In this document: positions 32,938 to 41,036 of the stretch, piece after piece
Position numbering within the stretch: position 1 is the first letter of the stretch
Layout of the letters: every line of letters begins with the position of its first letter
DNA from: Pseudomonadota bacterium
GTDB taxonomy: Bacteria; Pseudomonadota; Alphaproteobacteria; Kiloniellales; JACOMY01
Direction of reading: 5' to 3'
NCBI GenBank assembly: GCA_029781795.1
Contig: JAKOWB010000124.1
Location: 1-41,231 of the forward strand
DNA length: 41,231 nt
Translations under genes and position numbers: made by a program
Notes under the pieces: model-generated
The model's database searches: none
What the model saw: the letters and a program-made list of their open reading frames with translations, nothing else
What the model was told of the DNA's origin: nothing

Positions 32938-33816
32938 TCAGCGCCGCCGCCGTGTGTCCAGTGCGACATGGCCGACGACGGCCAGCAGCACCAGCCCGCC
33001 GCCTGCGAAGTCCGCCGCCGTCGGGCGCTCGGCGAAGGCCAGCCAGACCCAGAGCGGCGCCAGCGGCACATCCAGCGTGGCGACCAGCGCCGTCACCGCC
33101 GCCGGCAGGCGCCGCGCCCCCAGAGTGAGGCAGGTAAGGCCGAGGCTGACCTGTCCCACGCCGAAGAGCGCCAGCCAGCCGAGGTCGAGGGCGCCCGCCG
33201 TGGCCGGCCAGGCGAGCGGCAGCGCGACGACGGCGGCGATGGCGGAGCAGACGAAGGTCATGTGCAGCGGCCCGATCGTGGCGTGGCGCCGCAGCAGCAC
33301 GGTCATGGCCGCCATCAGCAGCGTCATGGCCAACGCCAGCAGGTCGCCGGCCAGGCTCGCGGCCCCGGCGCCTCTGGTCCCCACCACCATCACGGCGACC
33401 CCGGCCAGCGCCAGGGCGCTCGCCGCCAACGTGGTGCGCGTCGCCCGCTCGCGCAGCAGCAGCCAGGCGATCGCGGCGGTGACGAAGGGCGAAGCGCCAT
33501 AGATCACCGCGACATGCGCCACGCTGGTGAGGCGCAGCGAGGCGAGGTAGCAGAACATCGCCGCGGTTGAGCAGAGCACCGCGCCCCAGCCATCGGGACC
33601 AAGCCCGGCGAAGCCCCGACGCAGCCCGCGCCGGTCGGCCAGCAGCAGCAGTCCCAGGCAGAAGAGCGCGCTGAAGCAGGCGCGCCAGAAGATCAGGCTC
33701 CAGAGTTGGACGGTGATCAGGCGGGTAAAGAAGCCGGCCGTGCTGTAGGCAGCGGCCGAGGCCGCGACCAGCGCGATTCCGACCCAGCGATCCCGCGCGG
33801 CGCTCCCGTCCCGCAT
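32938..33816 (-). CDS. EamA/RhaT-family (DMT) transporter
   Basis: 292 residues, ten helices in two EamA repeats (repeat 1 SAAAYSTAGFFTRLIT onward; repeat 2 LAGDLLALAMTLLMAAMTVLLRR onward), with the characteristic LTSVAHVAVIYGASPFVTA and a C-terminal basic tail (DTRRRR). It has little direct similarity to the other EamA gene in the window, so they are not recent duplicates. A candidate promoter lies 8 bases before the ATG (see promoter), and no ribosome site is visible, so translation may be leaderless. Substrate unknown. It is followed, 79 bases on, by mipZ on the same strand. Confidence 0.88.
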   Translation of the reverse strand: MRDGSAARDRWVGIALVAASAAAYSTAGFFTRLITVQLWSLIFWRACFSALFCLGLLLLADRRGLRRGFAGLGPDGWGAVLCSTAAMFCYLASLRLTSVAHVAVIYGASPFVTAAIAWLLLRERATRTTLAASALALAGVAVMVVGTRGAGAASLAGDLLALAMTLLMAAMTVLLRRHATIGPLHMTFVCSAIAAVVALPLAWPATAGALDLGWLALFGVGQVSLGLTCLTLGARRLPAAVTALVATLDVPLAPLWVWLAFAERPTAADFAGGGLVLLAVVGHVALDTRRRR

Positions 33817-33824
33817 TGGAACAA

Positions 33825-33853
33825 AAAGCGAACATCCGCCGCGAGTCTGTCAA
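33825..33853 (-). promoter_or_regulatory. Candidate promoter of the second EamA transporter
   Basis: On the minus strand a perfect -35 TTGACA (33853-33848), 17-base spacer, weak -10 CGCTTT (33830-33825), then 8 bases to the ATG at 33816. This spacing predicts a leaderless mRNA. The weak -10 limits confidence. Confidence 0.4.
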
Positions 33854-33858
33854 GGCGG

Positions 33859-35652
33859 CTAGAGCTCGCCGATGGCCTCGCGCCGGCGCTTGTCCAGCTC
33901 CTCGGCATAGCGGCGGAAGGCATGCACCTCGGTCAGCAGGCCCAGCACGTTGCGCCGGTCGCTGGCGTCGAGCACCGCCAGGGCGTCGGCCTCGCTGCGG
34001 GCGAAACGGTCGATCGCCTCCTTGGCGTTCATCTGCGGCAGCAGGAAGTCGTCGCGATGCGTCAGAATGCTGGCCACGGTGGCGCCCTGCTCGACCACGG
34101 CGGCCGGCACCTGGTGCGCCGCCGGCACCGGCACGATGCCGGCGTAGTGCCCGGCCGGGTCGATGGCGATGACCCGCGTGGTGGAGCCGAGCGGGAACTG
34201 CCGGCGGAAGTTGGCGAGGGTCACGTCGTCGGCCACGGTGCGCAGGTCGCGCCGCATCAGGCGCCCGACCGTCAGGCTGCGGATCCAGCCGACGTCGTGC
34301 GCGCTGCGGATGGTCTCGCCACGCAGGTGGAAGCGCCAGGTGGCGAAGGAATAGCCGAAGAGCCGCCGCACGGTGAGCGAGGCGATGACCACCGCCAGCA
34401 GCACACCGATGGTCAACGGAAAGTCGCCGGTGATCTCCAGCGCCAGGAAGGTCATGGTCAGCGGCCCGCCGATGATGGCGGCGGCCATGGCCGCCATGCC
34501 GACCACCAGGTAGGTGCCCTGGTCGAAGTGCGGCCCCGGCAGCAGCAGGTCGAGGGCGATGGAGTAGCAGGCGCCGAAGACCGCGCCGAGAAACAGCGAG
34601 GCGAAGAAGAGGCCGCCGCGGAAGCCGCTGCCGACCGAGATGGCCGAGGCCAGGGCCTTCAGCCCCACCAGCATCAGCAGGATGTACCAGGGCAGCTTGG
34701 GTCCCAGTGCGACGTGCAGCGCGCCGTGCCCGGCGCCCAGCACGGTGGGCGAGACGATGGCCAGGCCGCCGACCGCCAGCCCGCCGATCACCGGCCTGAG
34801 CCAGGTCGGCACGCGGGCGCGGCGGAAGCCCTGCTCCACCAGGGTCACGCCCTGCATCACGCCGATGCCGAAGAGCGCGGCGATGAAGCCGAGGCCGGCG
34901 AAGGCCAGGTAGTCGCCGCGCGTCACCTCGCCCAGCACCGTGGCGGTGATGGCCGCCGCCGGCCCGACCAGCCAGCGCACCACGAAAGTGGCGGCCAGCG
35001 CCGAGGCCAGCACCGGCGCCAGCGTGGCGATGGAGTAGCTGCCGAGGATCAGCTCGAAGCCGTAGAAGGCGCCGGCCAGCGGCGCGTTGAAGGCGCCGGC
35101 GATGGCGCCGGCCGCGCCGCAGGCGACCAGCGTGCGCAGGTCGTTGCGGCGAAGGTTGAGGCCGCGACCGATGCGGCTGGCGACGCCGGCGGCGATCTGG
35201 GTATAGCCGGCCTCCTGCCCCACCGAGGCGCCGGCGCCGTTGGAGGCGAGGTTCTGCGCCACCACGACCAGGCTGCCGAGCAGCGACATCTGCCCGCCGT
35301 GCAGGGCGTTGGCCTCGATCGGGTCGACCGGCGTGCGCTGCTTCAGCTTCCCGGCCAGCCAGGTGAGGCCGGCGACCAGCAGCCCGCCGCCGGCCAGCAC
35401 CCCCAGCGTGCGCCAGGGCGGCACGCGGGTCAGCGCACTGAGGTGACTGGCATCGGGCAGGCGGAAGAGGGACTCGTGCAGGCTCTGCGCGATCTGCCCC
35501 AGCAGGGTGACGGCGCCTCCGGCGAAGAGGCCGACCACGGCCGCCAGCGCGATCAGCGCCAGTTCCTGCCCGCGCACGACCTGGCGCAGCCAGCGCAGGC
35601 GGGCCTGCCAGGTGCGCGAGAGCCTCAGCGAGTTGGGCAGCGGCAGCGACAT
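33859..35652 (-). CDS. ClC-family chloride channel/antiporter with C-terminal CBS region
   Basis: 597 residues. About residues 30-440 form the ClC membrane core; the rest is a cytoplasmic CBS-pair region (RSLTVGRLMRRDLRTVADDVTLANFRRQFP; ASILTHRDDFLLPQMNAKEAIDRFARSEADALAVLD). The gating-glutamate segment GASVGQEAGYTQ keeps the Glu of GREGP but not the Pro. The first ion-binding motif (GSGIP in classical ClC) is not obvious, its place being near LHGGQMSLLGSL, and the third reads GSGFRGGLFFASLF rather than GxFxP. This subgroup is common in alphaproteobacteria; whether it is a channel or a proton-coupled antiporter is not predictable. The CBS pair suggests control by nucleotides. It lies 90 bases downstream of the molybdopterin enzyme gene. 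Confidence 0.88.
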   Translation of the reverse strand: MSLPLPNSLRLSRTWQARLRWLRQVVRGQELALIALAAVVGLFAGGAVTLLGQIAQSLHESLFRLPDASHLSALTRVPPWRTLGVLAGGGLLVAGLTWLAGKLKQRTPVDPIEANALHGGQMSLLGSLVVVAQNLASNGAGASVGQEAGYTQIAAGVASRIGRGLNLRRNDLRTLVACGAAGAIAGAFNAPLAGAFYGFELILGSYSIATLAPVLASALAATFVVRWLVGPAAAITATVLGEVTRGDYLAFAGLGFIAALFGIGVMQGVTLVEQGFRRARVPTWLRPVIGGLAVGGLAIVSPTVLGAGHGALHVALGPKLPWYILLMLVGLKALASAISVGSGFRGGLFFASLFLGAVFGACYSIALDLLLPGPHFDQGTYLVVGMAAMAAAIIGGPLTMTFLALEITGDFPLTIGVLLAVVIASLTVRRLFGYSFATWRFHLRGETIRSAHDVGWIRSLTVGRLMRRDLRTVADDVTLANFRRQFPLGSTTRVIAIDPAGHYAGIVPVPAAHQVPAAVVEQGATVASILTHRDDFLLPQMNAKEAIDRFARSEADALAVLDASDRRNVLGLLTEVHAFRRYAEELDKRRREAIGEL

Positions 35653-35742
35653 GGTGGAGGCAGCAGGAGAAACACCCGCGGCCCCGTGGGGTCAAAGGGA
35701 AGCCGCCGCGCTGCGCCAAGCGGTCGCGGGGCCTTGGCGGCG

Positions 35743-37830
35743 TCAGGCCGGTTCGCGGCGAATCCAGACCGCGGTGTCGTGGAACACCGCGCCGCCGCGC
35801 GGCGCGCCGGCGTCGGCGGAGATCAGGGTGTTGACCCCGCGCCCCTCGATGAAGTCGCGGTTCGGCCAGATCGACTCGATCACCGCGACGCCCGGCTGCA
35901 GCCCGTCGAAGGGCAGGACGTGGATCAGGATGGAGCCGAGCTCGTTGCCGACGCGCACGACCGCGCCCTCGACGACGCCCAGGCGGGCGCAGTCCTCGGG
36001 GTGCAGCATGATGCGCGGGCGCTGCTCGCGCGCGCGGCTGCCCGGCGTCTCGGTGAAGGAGGTGTTGAGGTAGGTGCGGGCCGGCGCCGCCACCAGGCGG
36101 AAGGGCCGGTCCGGCGTCGCCTTGTCGTTGACGTCCCAGTAGCCCGGCAGGGTCGGCATGGCCTTGCCGCTGGCACCCATCGAGGACCAGTCGGGGCGGA
36201 AGCGGAAGCGGCCGCTCGGCGTCGGGAAGCCCTCCAGGAAGTGCTGCTTGTCGAAGGCCTCGCCGCAGTCCCGGCCCTTGTCGCGCCAGACCTGCTCGGC
36301 CGGCGGATGGCCCGAGGCCTGGAAGGTCTGCTCGACGATCTCCCAGGCCGTCATGTCGAAGCCGGGGTGGGTGAGGCCCAGGCGCTTGGCCAGGGCGCAG
36401 ATCACCTCGTGGTTCGAGCGGCACTCGCCGGGCGGCGGCACCACCGCCTTGGTCACCTGCAGGAAGGTGTGGCCCGAGGCGGTGTAGTAGTCGTCGTGCT
36501 CGGTGAACATGGTGGCCGGCAGTACGATGTCGGCATAGCTCGCCGTGTCGGTCATGAACTGCTCGTGCACGCAGGTGAAGAGGTCGGGGCGCAGCAGGCC
36601 CTGGACGCACTTCGCCGTCTCCGGGCAGACCACGGCGGGGTTGGTATTCTGGATGAAGAGCGCGGTGACCGGCGGCCCCTCGCCCAGGTCGCGCCGGTCG
36701 CCGGTCATCACCGGCCCGAAGCGCGACTGGTCGAGCTGACGGACCGCGGGGTCCTGCACGTCCAGCCCCTCGATCAGCGTCTTGTCCAGGTGATAGATCC
36801 AGCCGTTGCCCCAGAGCGCGCCGCCGCCCTCGTGCTGCCAGGCGCCGGTCAGCGCCGGCAGGCAGGAGACCGCGTGCACCCCGGCCGCGCCGTTGCGCGT
36901 GCGGGCGAAGCCATAGCCGACGCGGATGTAGCTGCGCGGCGTCGCGCCATAGAGCCGCGCGAAGGCCTCGATCTCGGCCGCCGGTACGCCGGTGATGGCC
37001 TCGCCCCAGGCCGGCGTGCAGGCGGCGTAGTGCGCCTCCAGCGCCGCGTCGAAGTCGGTCAGGCGCGCCAGGTAGGCGCGGTCGGCCAGGCCGTCGCGCA
37101 GGACCACGTGCGCCACCGCGGCGGCCAACGCGCCGTCGGTGCCGGGCCTCACCATCAGGTGCTGGTCGGCCTGCTCGGCCGTGCCGGTGCGGTAGGGATC
37201 GACGACGACCAGCTTGGCGCCGCGCTCCTTCCGCGCCTTGGCGATCCAGGCCATGACGTTGACCTGGGTGTTGACCGGGTTGCCGCCCCACACCACCACC
37301 AGGTCGCTCCTGGCGATCTCGCGCGCGTCGACGCCGGCCTTGCGGCCGACGCCGGCCAGCCAGCCGGACTCGGCCAGGGTCACGCAGATGGTGGAGAGCT
37401 GGCGCGAGTAGCGCTTGGCGTTGCGCAGCCGCTCGATGCCGTCGCGCTGCACATGGCCCATGGTCCCGGCGTAGAAATAGGGCCAGACCGTCTCGCTGCC
37501 GTAGCGCTGCTCCGCCTGGATCAGGCGCTCGGCCACCTCGTCCAGCGCGTCGTCCCAGGATATCGGCTGGAAGCTGGCGAGACCGACACCGCGCTCGCCG
37601 ACCCGGCGCAGCGGGCGCAGCAGGCGGTCCGGATGGTTCGCCCGCTCGGCATAGCGCGCGACCTTGGAGCAGATGACGCCCTGGGTGTAGCCGTGGCCGC
37701 GCAGGCCGCGCACCTTGCCGATGCGGTTTTCCTCAAGGCGCTCGACCTCCAGCGCGCAGGTGGAGGGGCAGTCGTGCGGGCAGGCGCTGTAGTGCCAGCG
37801 CCCGGCGGGGGCGGAATCGTCGGGGGCCAT
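35743..37830 (-). CDS. Molybdopterin-dependent oxidoreductase (DMSO reductase family), cytoplasmic
   Basis: 695 residues without a Tat signal, so cytoplasmic, unlike most nitrate or DMSO reductases. The N-terminal 4Fe-4S motif has Cys17, Cys21, Cys25 and Cys54 (ACPHDCPSTC and GVICSK). Then come the molybdopterin domains (SDLVVVWGGNPVNTQ; VVVDPYRTGTAEQAD; QHLMVRPGTDGALAAA; ALFIQNTNPAVVCPE; DIVLPATMFTEHDDYY) and a C-terminal dinucleotide-binding domain (IMLHPEDCARLGVVEGAVVRV). The Mo ligand, in the STICVTLAESGW region, cannot be named with certainty. The substrate is unknown and no partner subunit is adjacent, suggesting a stand-alone enzyme. A TAGAGT hexamer 8 bases before the ATG predicts a leaderless transcript. 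Confidence 0.9.
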   Translation of the reverse strand: MAPDDSAPAGRWHYSACPHDCPSTCALEVERLEENRIGKVRGLRGHGYTQGVICSKVARYAERANHPDRLLRPLRRVGERGVGLASFQPISWDDALDEVAERLIQAEQRYGSETVWPYFYAGTMGHVQRDGIERLRNAKRYSRQLSTICVTLAESGWLAGVGRKAGVDAREIARSDLVVVWGGNPVNTQVNVMAWIAKARKERGAKLVVVDPYRTGTAEQADQHLMVRPGTDGALAAAVAHVVLRDGLADRAYLARLTDFDAALEAHYAACTPAWGEAITGVPAAEIEAFARLYGATPRSYIRVGYGFARTRNGAAGVHAVSCLPALTGAWQHEGGGALWGNGWIYHLDKTLIEGLDVQDPAVRQLDQSRFGPVMTGDRRDLGEGPPVTALFIQNTNPAVVCPETAKCVQGLLRPDLFTCVHEQFMTDTASYADIVLPATMFTEHDDYYTASGHTFLQVTKAVVPPPGECRSNHEVICALAKRLGLTHPGFDMTAWEIVEQTFQASGHPPAEQVWRDKGRDCGEAFDKQHFLEGFPTPSGRFRFRPDWSSMGASGKAMPTLPGYWDVNDKATPDRPFRLVAAPARTYLNTSFTETPGSRAREQRPRIMLHPEDCARLGVVEGAVVRVGNELGSILIHVLPFDGLQPGVAVIESIWPNRDFIEGRGVNTLISADAGAPRGGAVFHDTAVWIRREPA

Positions 37831-37873
37831 GGGGCCGCACTCTAGGCGCGGCGCGGGAACGGTGAAAGGGGCC

Positions 37874-38248
37874 TCAATCCCTGAGGCAGAGCCTCATGTC
37901 CCCCCCGCGCCCGCGCCAGAAGCGGCCGGCGTCGAGGACCAGCTCGACGAAGCGCAGCCAGCCGGCCGGGTCGGCGGCGGCAAAGGCCTGCCAGTCCTCC
38001 AGCAGGAGGAGCAGGCGCGGCACGCCGCCCAGGGCCGCGCGGTCGGTGAGGCAGTCGAACAGCGCGTCGTAGCCGTCGCCGCGGTAGTCCGGCAGGGCCA
38101 GGGCCTCGGCCAGCGCCGCCTCCAGCCCGCGCTGGTCGGCGAGGGGCCCGGCCAGGCGCAGCAGCCGGAAGCCCTGCGGCTCCAGCCGGCGCAGCAGGCG
38201 CTCGGGCTCGGGAAGCAGGTAGAGGCCCTTGGGCTCCTCGGCGCTCAT
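37874..38248 (-). CDS. Barstar-family ribonuclease inhibitor
   Basis: 124 residues. The barstar fold is clear from FRLLRLAGPLADQRGLEAALAEALALPDYRGDGYDALFDCLTD, where DYRGDGYDALFDCLT matches the barnase-contact helix and loop of barstar (YxGxNxDALxDCLT). The C-terminal strand is LLLLLEDWQAFAAADPAGWLRFVELVLDAGRFW. It should bind and block the active site of the ribonuclease encoded just upstream, protecting the cytoplasm before export. Its ATG overlaps the ribonuclease stop as ATGA, so the pair is translationally coupled and made in matched amounts. The pair lies 42 bases downstream of nothing else on this strand except the molybdopterin gene start, which is transcribed onward in the same direction. 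Confidence 0.9.
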   Translation of the reverse strand: MSAEEPKGLYLLPEPERLLRRLEPQGFRLLRLAGPLADQRGLEAALAEALALPDYRGDGYDALFDCLTDRAALGGVPRLLLLLEDWQAFAAADPAGWLRFVELVLDAGRFWRGRGGDMRLCLRD

Positions 38249-38715
38249 GGCAGCCGCACCCGGGCGATCGCGGCGAAGGTCGCGTAGTGGTCGTCCGTGT
38301 ACCAGGCGACGCCGTCCTCCTGGTCCACCACCAGGCGGCGGGCGCCGCGGTCGGATTCGCCCGGCGTGCGGACCGTGTACTCGCGGTAGTCGCCGGCCGG
38401 CAGGCGGCGTTCGCGGTTCTGGAAGACGATGCCGTCGCGGTCGTAGGGGAAGGGGCCGCCGGCCTCGATCAGGTCCAGGGTGCGGCTGATCTCGACGAAG
38501 CGATCGCTGCCCGCGTTGTAGGGGATCTGCCGCGTCCCCAAAGGCCAGGCGGCGGGATCGGCCGGCAGGCTGGCCGGCGCGGCGGCCGGGCCGGGGCCCG
38601 GCTGCGGCGGTGCCGGCGCGTCGCCTTGCGTCTGCCACCAGCCGACGGCCAGGGCGGCCAGCACGGCCAGGATGGCGATGAAGGATGTCGGGCGTCTGCC
38701 GCCGGGCTGTGGCAT
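38245..38715 (-). CDS. RNase Sa/barnase-type guanyl-specific ribonuclease, exported or anchored
   Basis: 156 residues. An N-terminal hydrophobic segment (SFIAILAVLAALAVGWW) serves as signal or anchor, followed by a Pro/Ala-rich spacer. The catalytic domain, about residues 65-156, aligns closely with Streptomyces RNase Sa: GGPFPYDRDGIVFQNRERRLP, then YREYTVRTPG with catalytic Glu112, RGARR with Arg126/Arg127, and DDHYATF with catalytic His143 (RNase Sa Glu54, Arg69, His85). It cleaves RNA after guanosine. The start has GGAGG six bases upstream. Overlap with the barstar gene (ATGA) makes a barnase/barstar pair. The long N-terminal spacer may keep it tethered to the inner membrane. Toxic activity is predicted, not shown. 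Confidence 0.9.
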   Translation of the reverse strand: MPQPGGRRPTSFIAILAVLAALAVGWWQTQGDAPAPPQPGPGPAAAPASLPADPAAWPLGTRQIPYNAGSDRFVEISRTLDLIEAGGPFPYDRDGIVFQNRERRLPAGDYREYTVRTPGESDRGARRLVVDQEDGVAWYTDDHYATFAAIARVRLP

Positions 38716-38832
38716 CGGGTTCCTCCCTGCTGGCGGCAGCATAGCCCGTGGCCTTCCTCCAGCCAGCCCTGCCGCCAGCGCGGGGCGTGGCTGCGCCAGG
38801 CCAGCTTGCGTCGCACCCGCGCCTGCCGGAAG

Positions 38833-38848
38833 GATACACACCTGTATC
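38833..38848. promoter_or_regulatory. Palindrome upstream of the dioxygenase-like gene
   Basis: GATACA-cacc-TGTATC is a perfect 16-base dyad 51 bases before the ATG at 38900, in the 184-base divergent gap to the ribonuclease gene. It is a plausible operator for a dimeric regulator of either gene; nothing more can be read. Confidence 0.35.
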
Positions 38849-38899
38849 GTCGTTGCCGGACTAACCGTTCCGCCGGCTTCTTGGGGGACCTTCCGACCG

Positions 38900-39943
38900 A
38901 TGTTCGCCTCGCCCCTTGCCTTCCCGACGCAGCTGCCGCCGCACATCAAGCGCACGGTCGACGGCCCTGCCTTCGACGCGAAGAAGCACCTGGCGCTGAC
39001 GTTCCCCGAGCGCATCGAGACCCTGGCCGACTTCGGCTACTCGGCCGAGGTGCAGGCCCGCACCCCCTCGCCGGTCGCCATCACCAGTCCCTTCCGCGTG
39101 CTGTCGGACGAGGGCGTGGCGGCGCTGGACGGGGTGCTGCAGGACCTCAAGGCCGACCAGACGGTCTCCACCGGCAAGCGGCTCTCGGTCTTCCTGCGCG
39201 GCGGCGTCTACCGCTCCAAGTTCCTGCGCGACCTGGTGCGCTCGCCCGAGTTCGTCGAGCATCTCTCGACCATCGCCGGCACGCCGCTGGCGCCGCATCC
39301 GGTCGGGCAGTTCCAGGCCTATGTGAACTACGCCCCGGAGGATCCGAAGAAGGCGGTCGACAACTGGCACGTCGACTCGCTCGGCTTCGACGCCGTGATG
39401 ATGGTGAACGACCCGAAGAAGCTGAAGGGCGGCCGCTTCCAGTACTTCCGCGGCACGCATCAGGAGGCAGCGGCGCTGGTCGGCGCCAAGGACGAGCAGC
39501 AGCTGACCCAGGGCTGGACCAACGACCTGCCGGCCGAGCGCGTGGTCTCCGCCGAGTTCCCCGGCGCTGGCTATGCCTTCTTCATGCAGGGCGACTTCGT
39601 GTTCCACCGCGCCGGGCAGCTCGAGGAGCCGGGCGACCGCATCACCGTGGTGCCGGGCTACATCGCCCGCGACCTCCGCTTCCCCGACCGCACCAAGACC
39701 CTGGGCATGCAGGCCTGGGGCGACCCGCAGGTGCTGACCGAGGTGGCGCGCCACGCCGCCTGGCTCGGCCGCGAGAAGCTGGCCCTGCTGCTGGAGCGCG
39801 CCGACTTCAACAGCAGCAGCGACCGCCTGGCCATCGCCGAGAACCTGGAGGGCGCCGTCGCCGACGTGCTGCGCATCGCGCGCGAGATGCGCGAGGCCGC
39901 CGCCGGCCGCATCGTCGGCCAGACGCCGACCAAGCAGCAATAG
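38900..39943 (+). CDS. 2-oxoglutarate/Fe(II)-dependent dioxygenase-like protein (phytanoyl-CoA dioxygenase-like)
   Basis: 347 residues. The iron-binding facial triad is visible as His157-x-Asp159 in VDNWHVDSLGFDAVMMV and a distal His236 in FVFHRAG, with a late Arg in RITVVPGYIAR that fits 2-oxoglutarate binding. The fold segments FQAYVNYAPEDP and GGRFQYFRGTHQEA support the double-stranded beta-helix. Substrate unknown. I took the ATG at 38900; the frame runs further upstream but that part is GC-driven. It stands alone on the plus strand, divergent from the ribonuclease/barstar pair, and is followed by copy 2 of the palindromic repeat. Confidence 0.78.
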   Translation: MFASPLAFPTQLPPHIKRTVDGPAFDAKKHLALTFPERIETLADFGYSAEVQARTPSPVAITSPFRVLSDEGVAALDGVLQDLKADQTVSTGKRLSVFLRGGVYRSKFLRDLVRSPEFVEHLSTIAGTPLAPHPVGQFQAYVNYAPEDPKKAVDNWHVDSLGFDAVMMVNDPKKLKGGRFQYFRGTHQEAAALVGAKDEQQLTQGWTNDLPAERVVSAEFPGAGYAFFMQGDFVFHRAGQLEEPGDRITVVPGYIARDLRFPDRTKTLGMQAWGDPQVLTEVARHAAWLGREKLALLLERADFNSSSDRLAIAENLEGAVADVLRIAREMREAAAGRIVGQTPTKQQ

Positions 39944-39949
39944 GGCGTC

Positions 39950-40074
39950 TGGCACATCCTTCGAGACGGGCGCTTGCGCGCCCTCCTCAGGATGAGGCCG
40001 GTGTGCTTGTCTGCATTTGCTCAGACCTTATCCTGAGGAGCAGTGCGCAGCACTGCGTCTCGAAGGATGGGCCA
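39950..40074. repeat. Large palindromic repeat element, copy 2
   Basis: 125 bases with the same outer arms as copy 1 (TGGCACATCCTTCGAGACG with CGTCTCGAAGGATGGGCCA) and inner arms CCTCAGGATGAGG with CCTTATCCTGAGG. The side hairpins are GGGCGC-ttgc-GCGCCC (39968-39983) and GCAGTGC-gca-GCACTGC (40040-40056). The latter differs from copy 1 in sequence but keeps perfect pairing. It begins 6 bases after the dioxygenase stop and ends 67 bases before the aldolase start. Confidence 0.85.
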
Positions 40075-40079
40075 AGGTG

Positions 40080-40093
40080 CGCGATGCATCGCG
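40080..40093. promoter_or_regulatory. 14-base perfect palindrome upstream of the aldolase gene
   Basis: CGCGATGCATCGCG is its own reverse complement. It sits where the -35 of a promoter using the TAGCCT hexamer at 40108-40113 would be, 48 bases before the ATG, so it may be a repressor site. No regulator gene is adjacent. Confidence 0.4.
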
Positions 40094-40141
40094 GCGCGGA
40101 CTTGCGCTAGCCTCGCGGCACTGGACAGCGGGAGCCCACGC

Positions 40142-41029
40142 ATGGCCGAGGCCGATTTCCACGGCGTCTTTCCCTATCTCGTCTCGCCGGTCGCGCCTTC
40201 GGGCGAGATCCTGGAGGAGGTGCTGCGCCGGCTTTGCGACGACCTGATCGCAGCCGGCGTGCAGGGCCTGACGCCGCTCGGCTCCACCGGCGAGTTCGCC
40301 TATCTCTCCTGGCCGCAGCGCCGCCGCGTGGTCGAGATCGTGGTGGCCGCCGCCGCCGGGCGCGTCCCGGTGGTGGCCGGCGTCGCTTCGACCACCATCG
40401 CCGACGCGGTCTTCCAGGCGCGCGAGATGGCGGCACTGGGCTGCGACGGCATCCTGGCGGCGCTGGAGGCCTACTTCCCGGTGCCGGACGAGGGCGTGGT
40501 CGCCTATTTCACCGCCATCGCCGAGGCGGTGGCGCTGCCGGTCGTGCTCTACACCAACCCGAACTTCCAGCGCGCCGACCTGTCGCTGCCGGCGATCGAG
40601 CGCCTGAGCCGTGTGCCCAACATCCGCTACATCAAGGACGCCTCGACCAACACCGGCCGGCTGCTGTCGATCCTGAACCGCGTCGAGGGGCGGATGGAGG
40701 TCTTCGCCGCCTCCTCGCACATCCCGGCCTGCGTGATGCTGCTCGGCGGCAAGGGCTGGATGGCGGGGCCGGCCTGCCTGGTGCCGCGGCAGAGCGTCGA
40801 GCTCTATCAGCTCTGCCGCCGCGGCGACTGGGGCGCTGCGATGGACCTGCAGCGGCGGCTCTGGACCGTGAACCAGGTCTTCGCCAAGTACAGCCTCGCC
40901 GCCTGCATCAAGGGTGGGCTGGAGCTGCAGGGCTATGCCGTCGGCCAGCCGCTGCCGCCGCAGCCGCCGCTCGCCGCCGAGGGCCGCGCCGAGGTGCGGC
41001 GCGTGCTCGAGGAACTCGGCGCGCTGTAG
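40142..41029 (+). CDS. Dihydrodipicolinate synthase/N-acetylneuraminate lyase-family aldolase
   Basis: 295 residues, class I aldolase TIM barrel. The [15 protein letters not shown] substrate-binding motif, Tyr137 in VVLYTNP and Schiff-base Lys165 in IRYIKDAS are in place. The DapA/NanA family covers lysine synthesis and many sugar-acid or keto-acid aldolases; an orphan gene with the divergent C-terminus seen here is more likely a catabolic aldolase than DapA itself, which is an inference. A GGGAG ribosome site precedes the ATG. Upstream lie a 14-base palindrome and a -10-like TAGCCT. Directly downstream is a possible insertion-sequence end. Confidence 0.85.
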   Translation: MAEADFHGVFPYLVSPVAPSGEILEEVLRRLCDDLIAAGVQGLTPLGSTGEFAYLSWPQRRRVVEIVVAAAAGRVPVVAGVASTTIADAVFQAREMAALGCDGILAALEAYFPVPDEGVVAYFTAIAEAVALPVVLYTNPNFQRADLSLPAIERLSRVPNIRYIKDASTNTGRLLSILNRVEGRMEVFAASSHIPACVMLLGGKGWMAGPACLVPRQSVELYQLCRRGDWGAAMDLQRRLWTVNQVFAKYSLAACIKGGLELQGYAVGQPLPPQPPLAAEGRAEVRRVLEELGAL

Positions 41030-41036
41030 CGCTAGC

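Noticed and set aside
32855..37291. 1,478-codon minus-strand frame
   Set aside because: It is in a different frame from the ClC, EamA and molybdopterin genes, which have clear homologous motifs; it is a GC-driven shadow.
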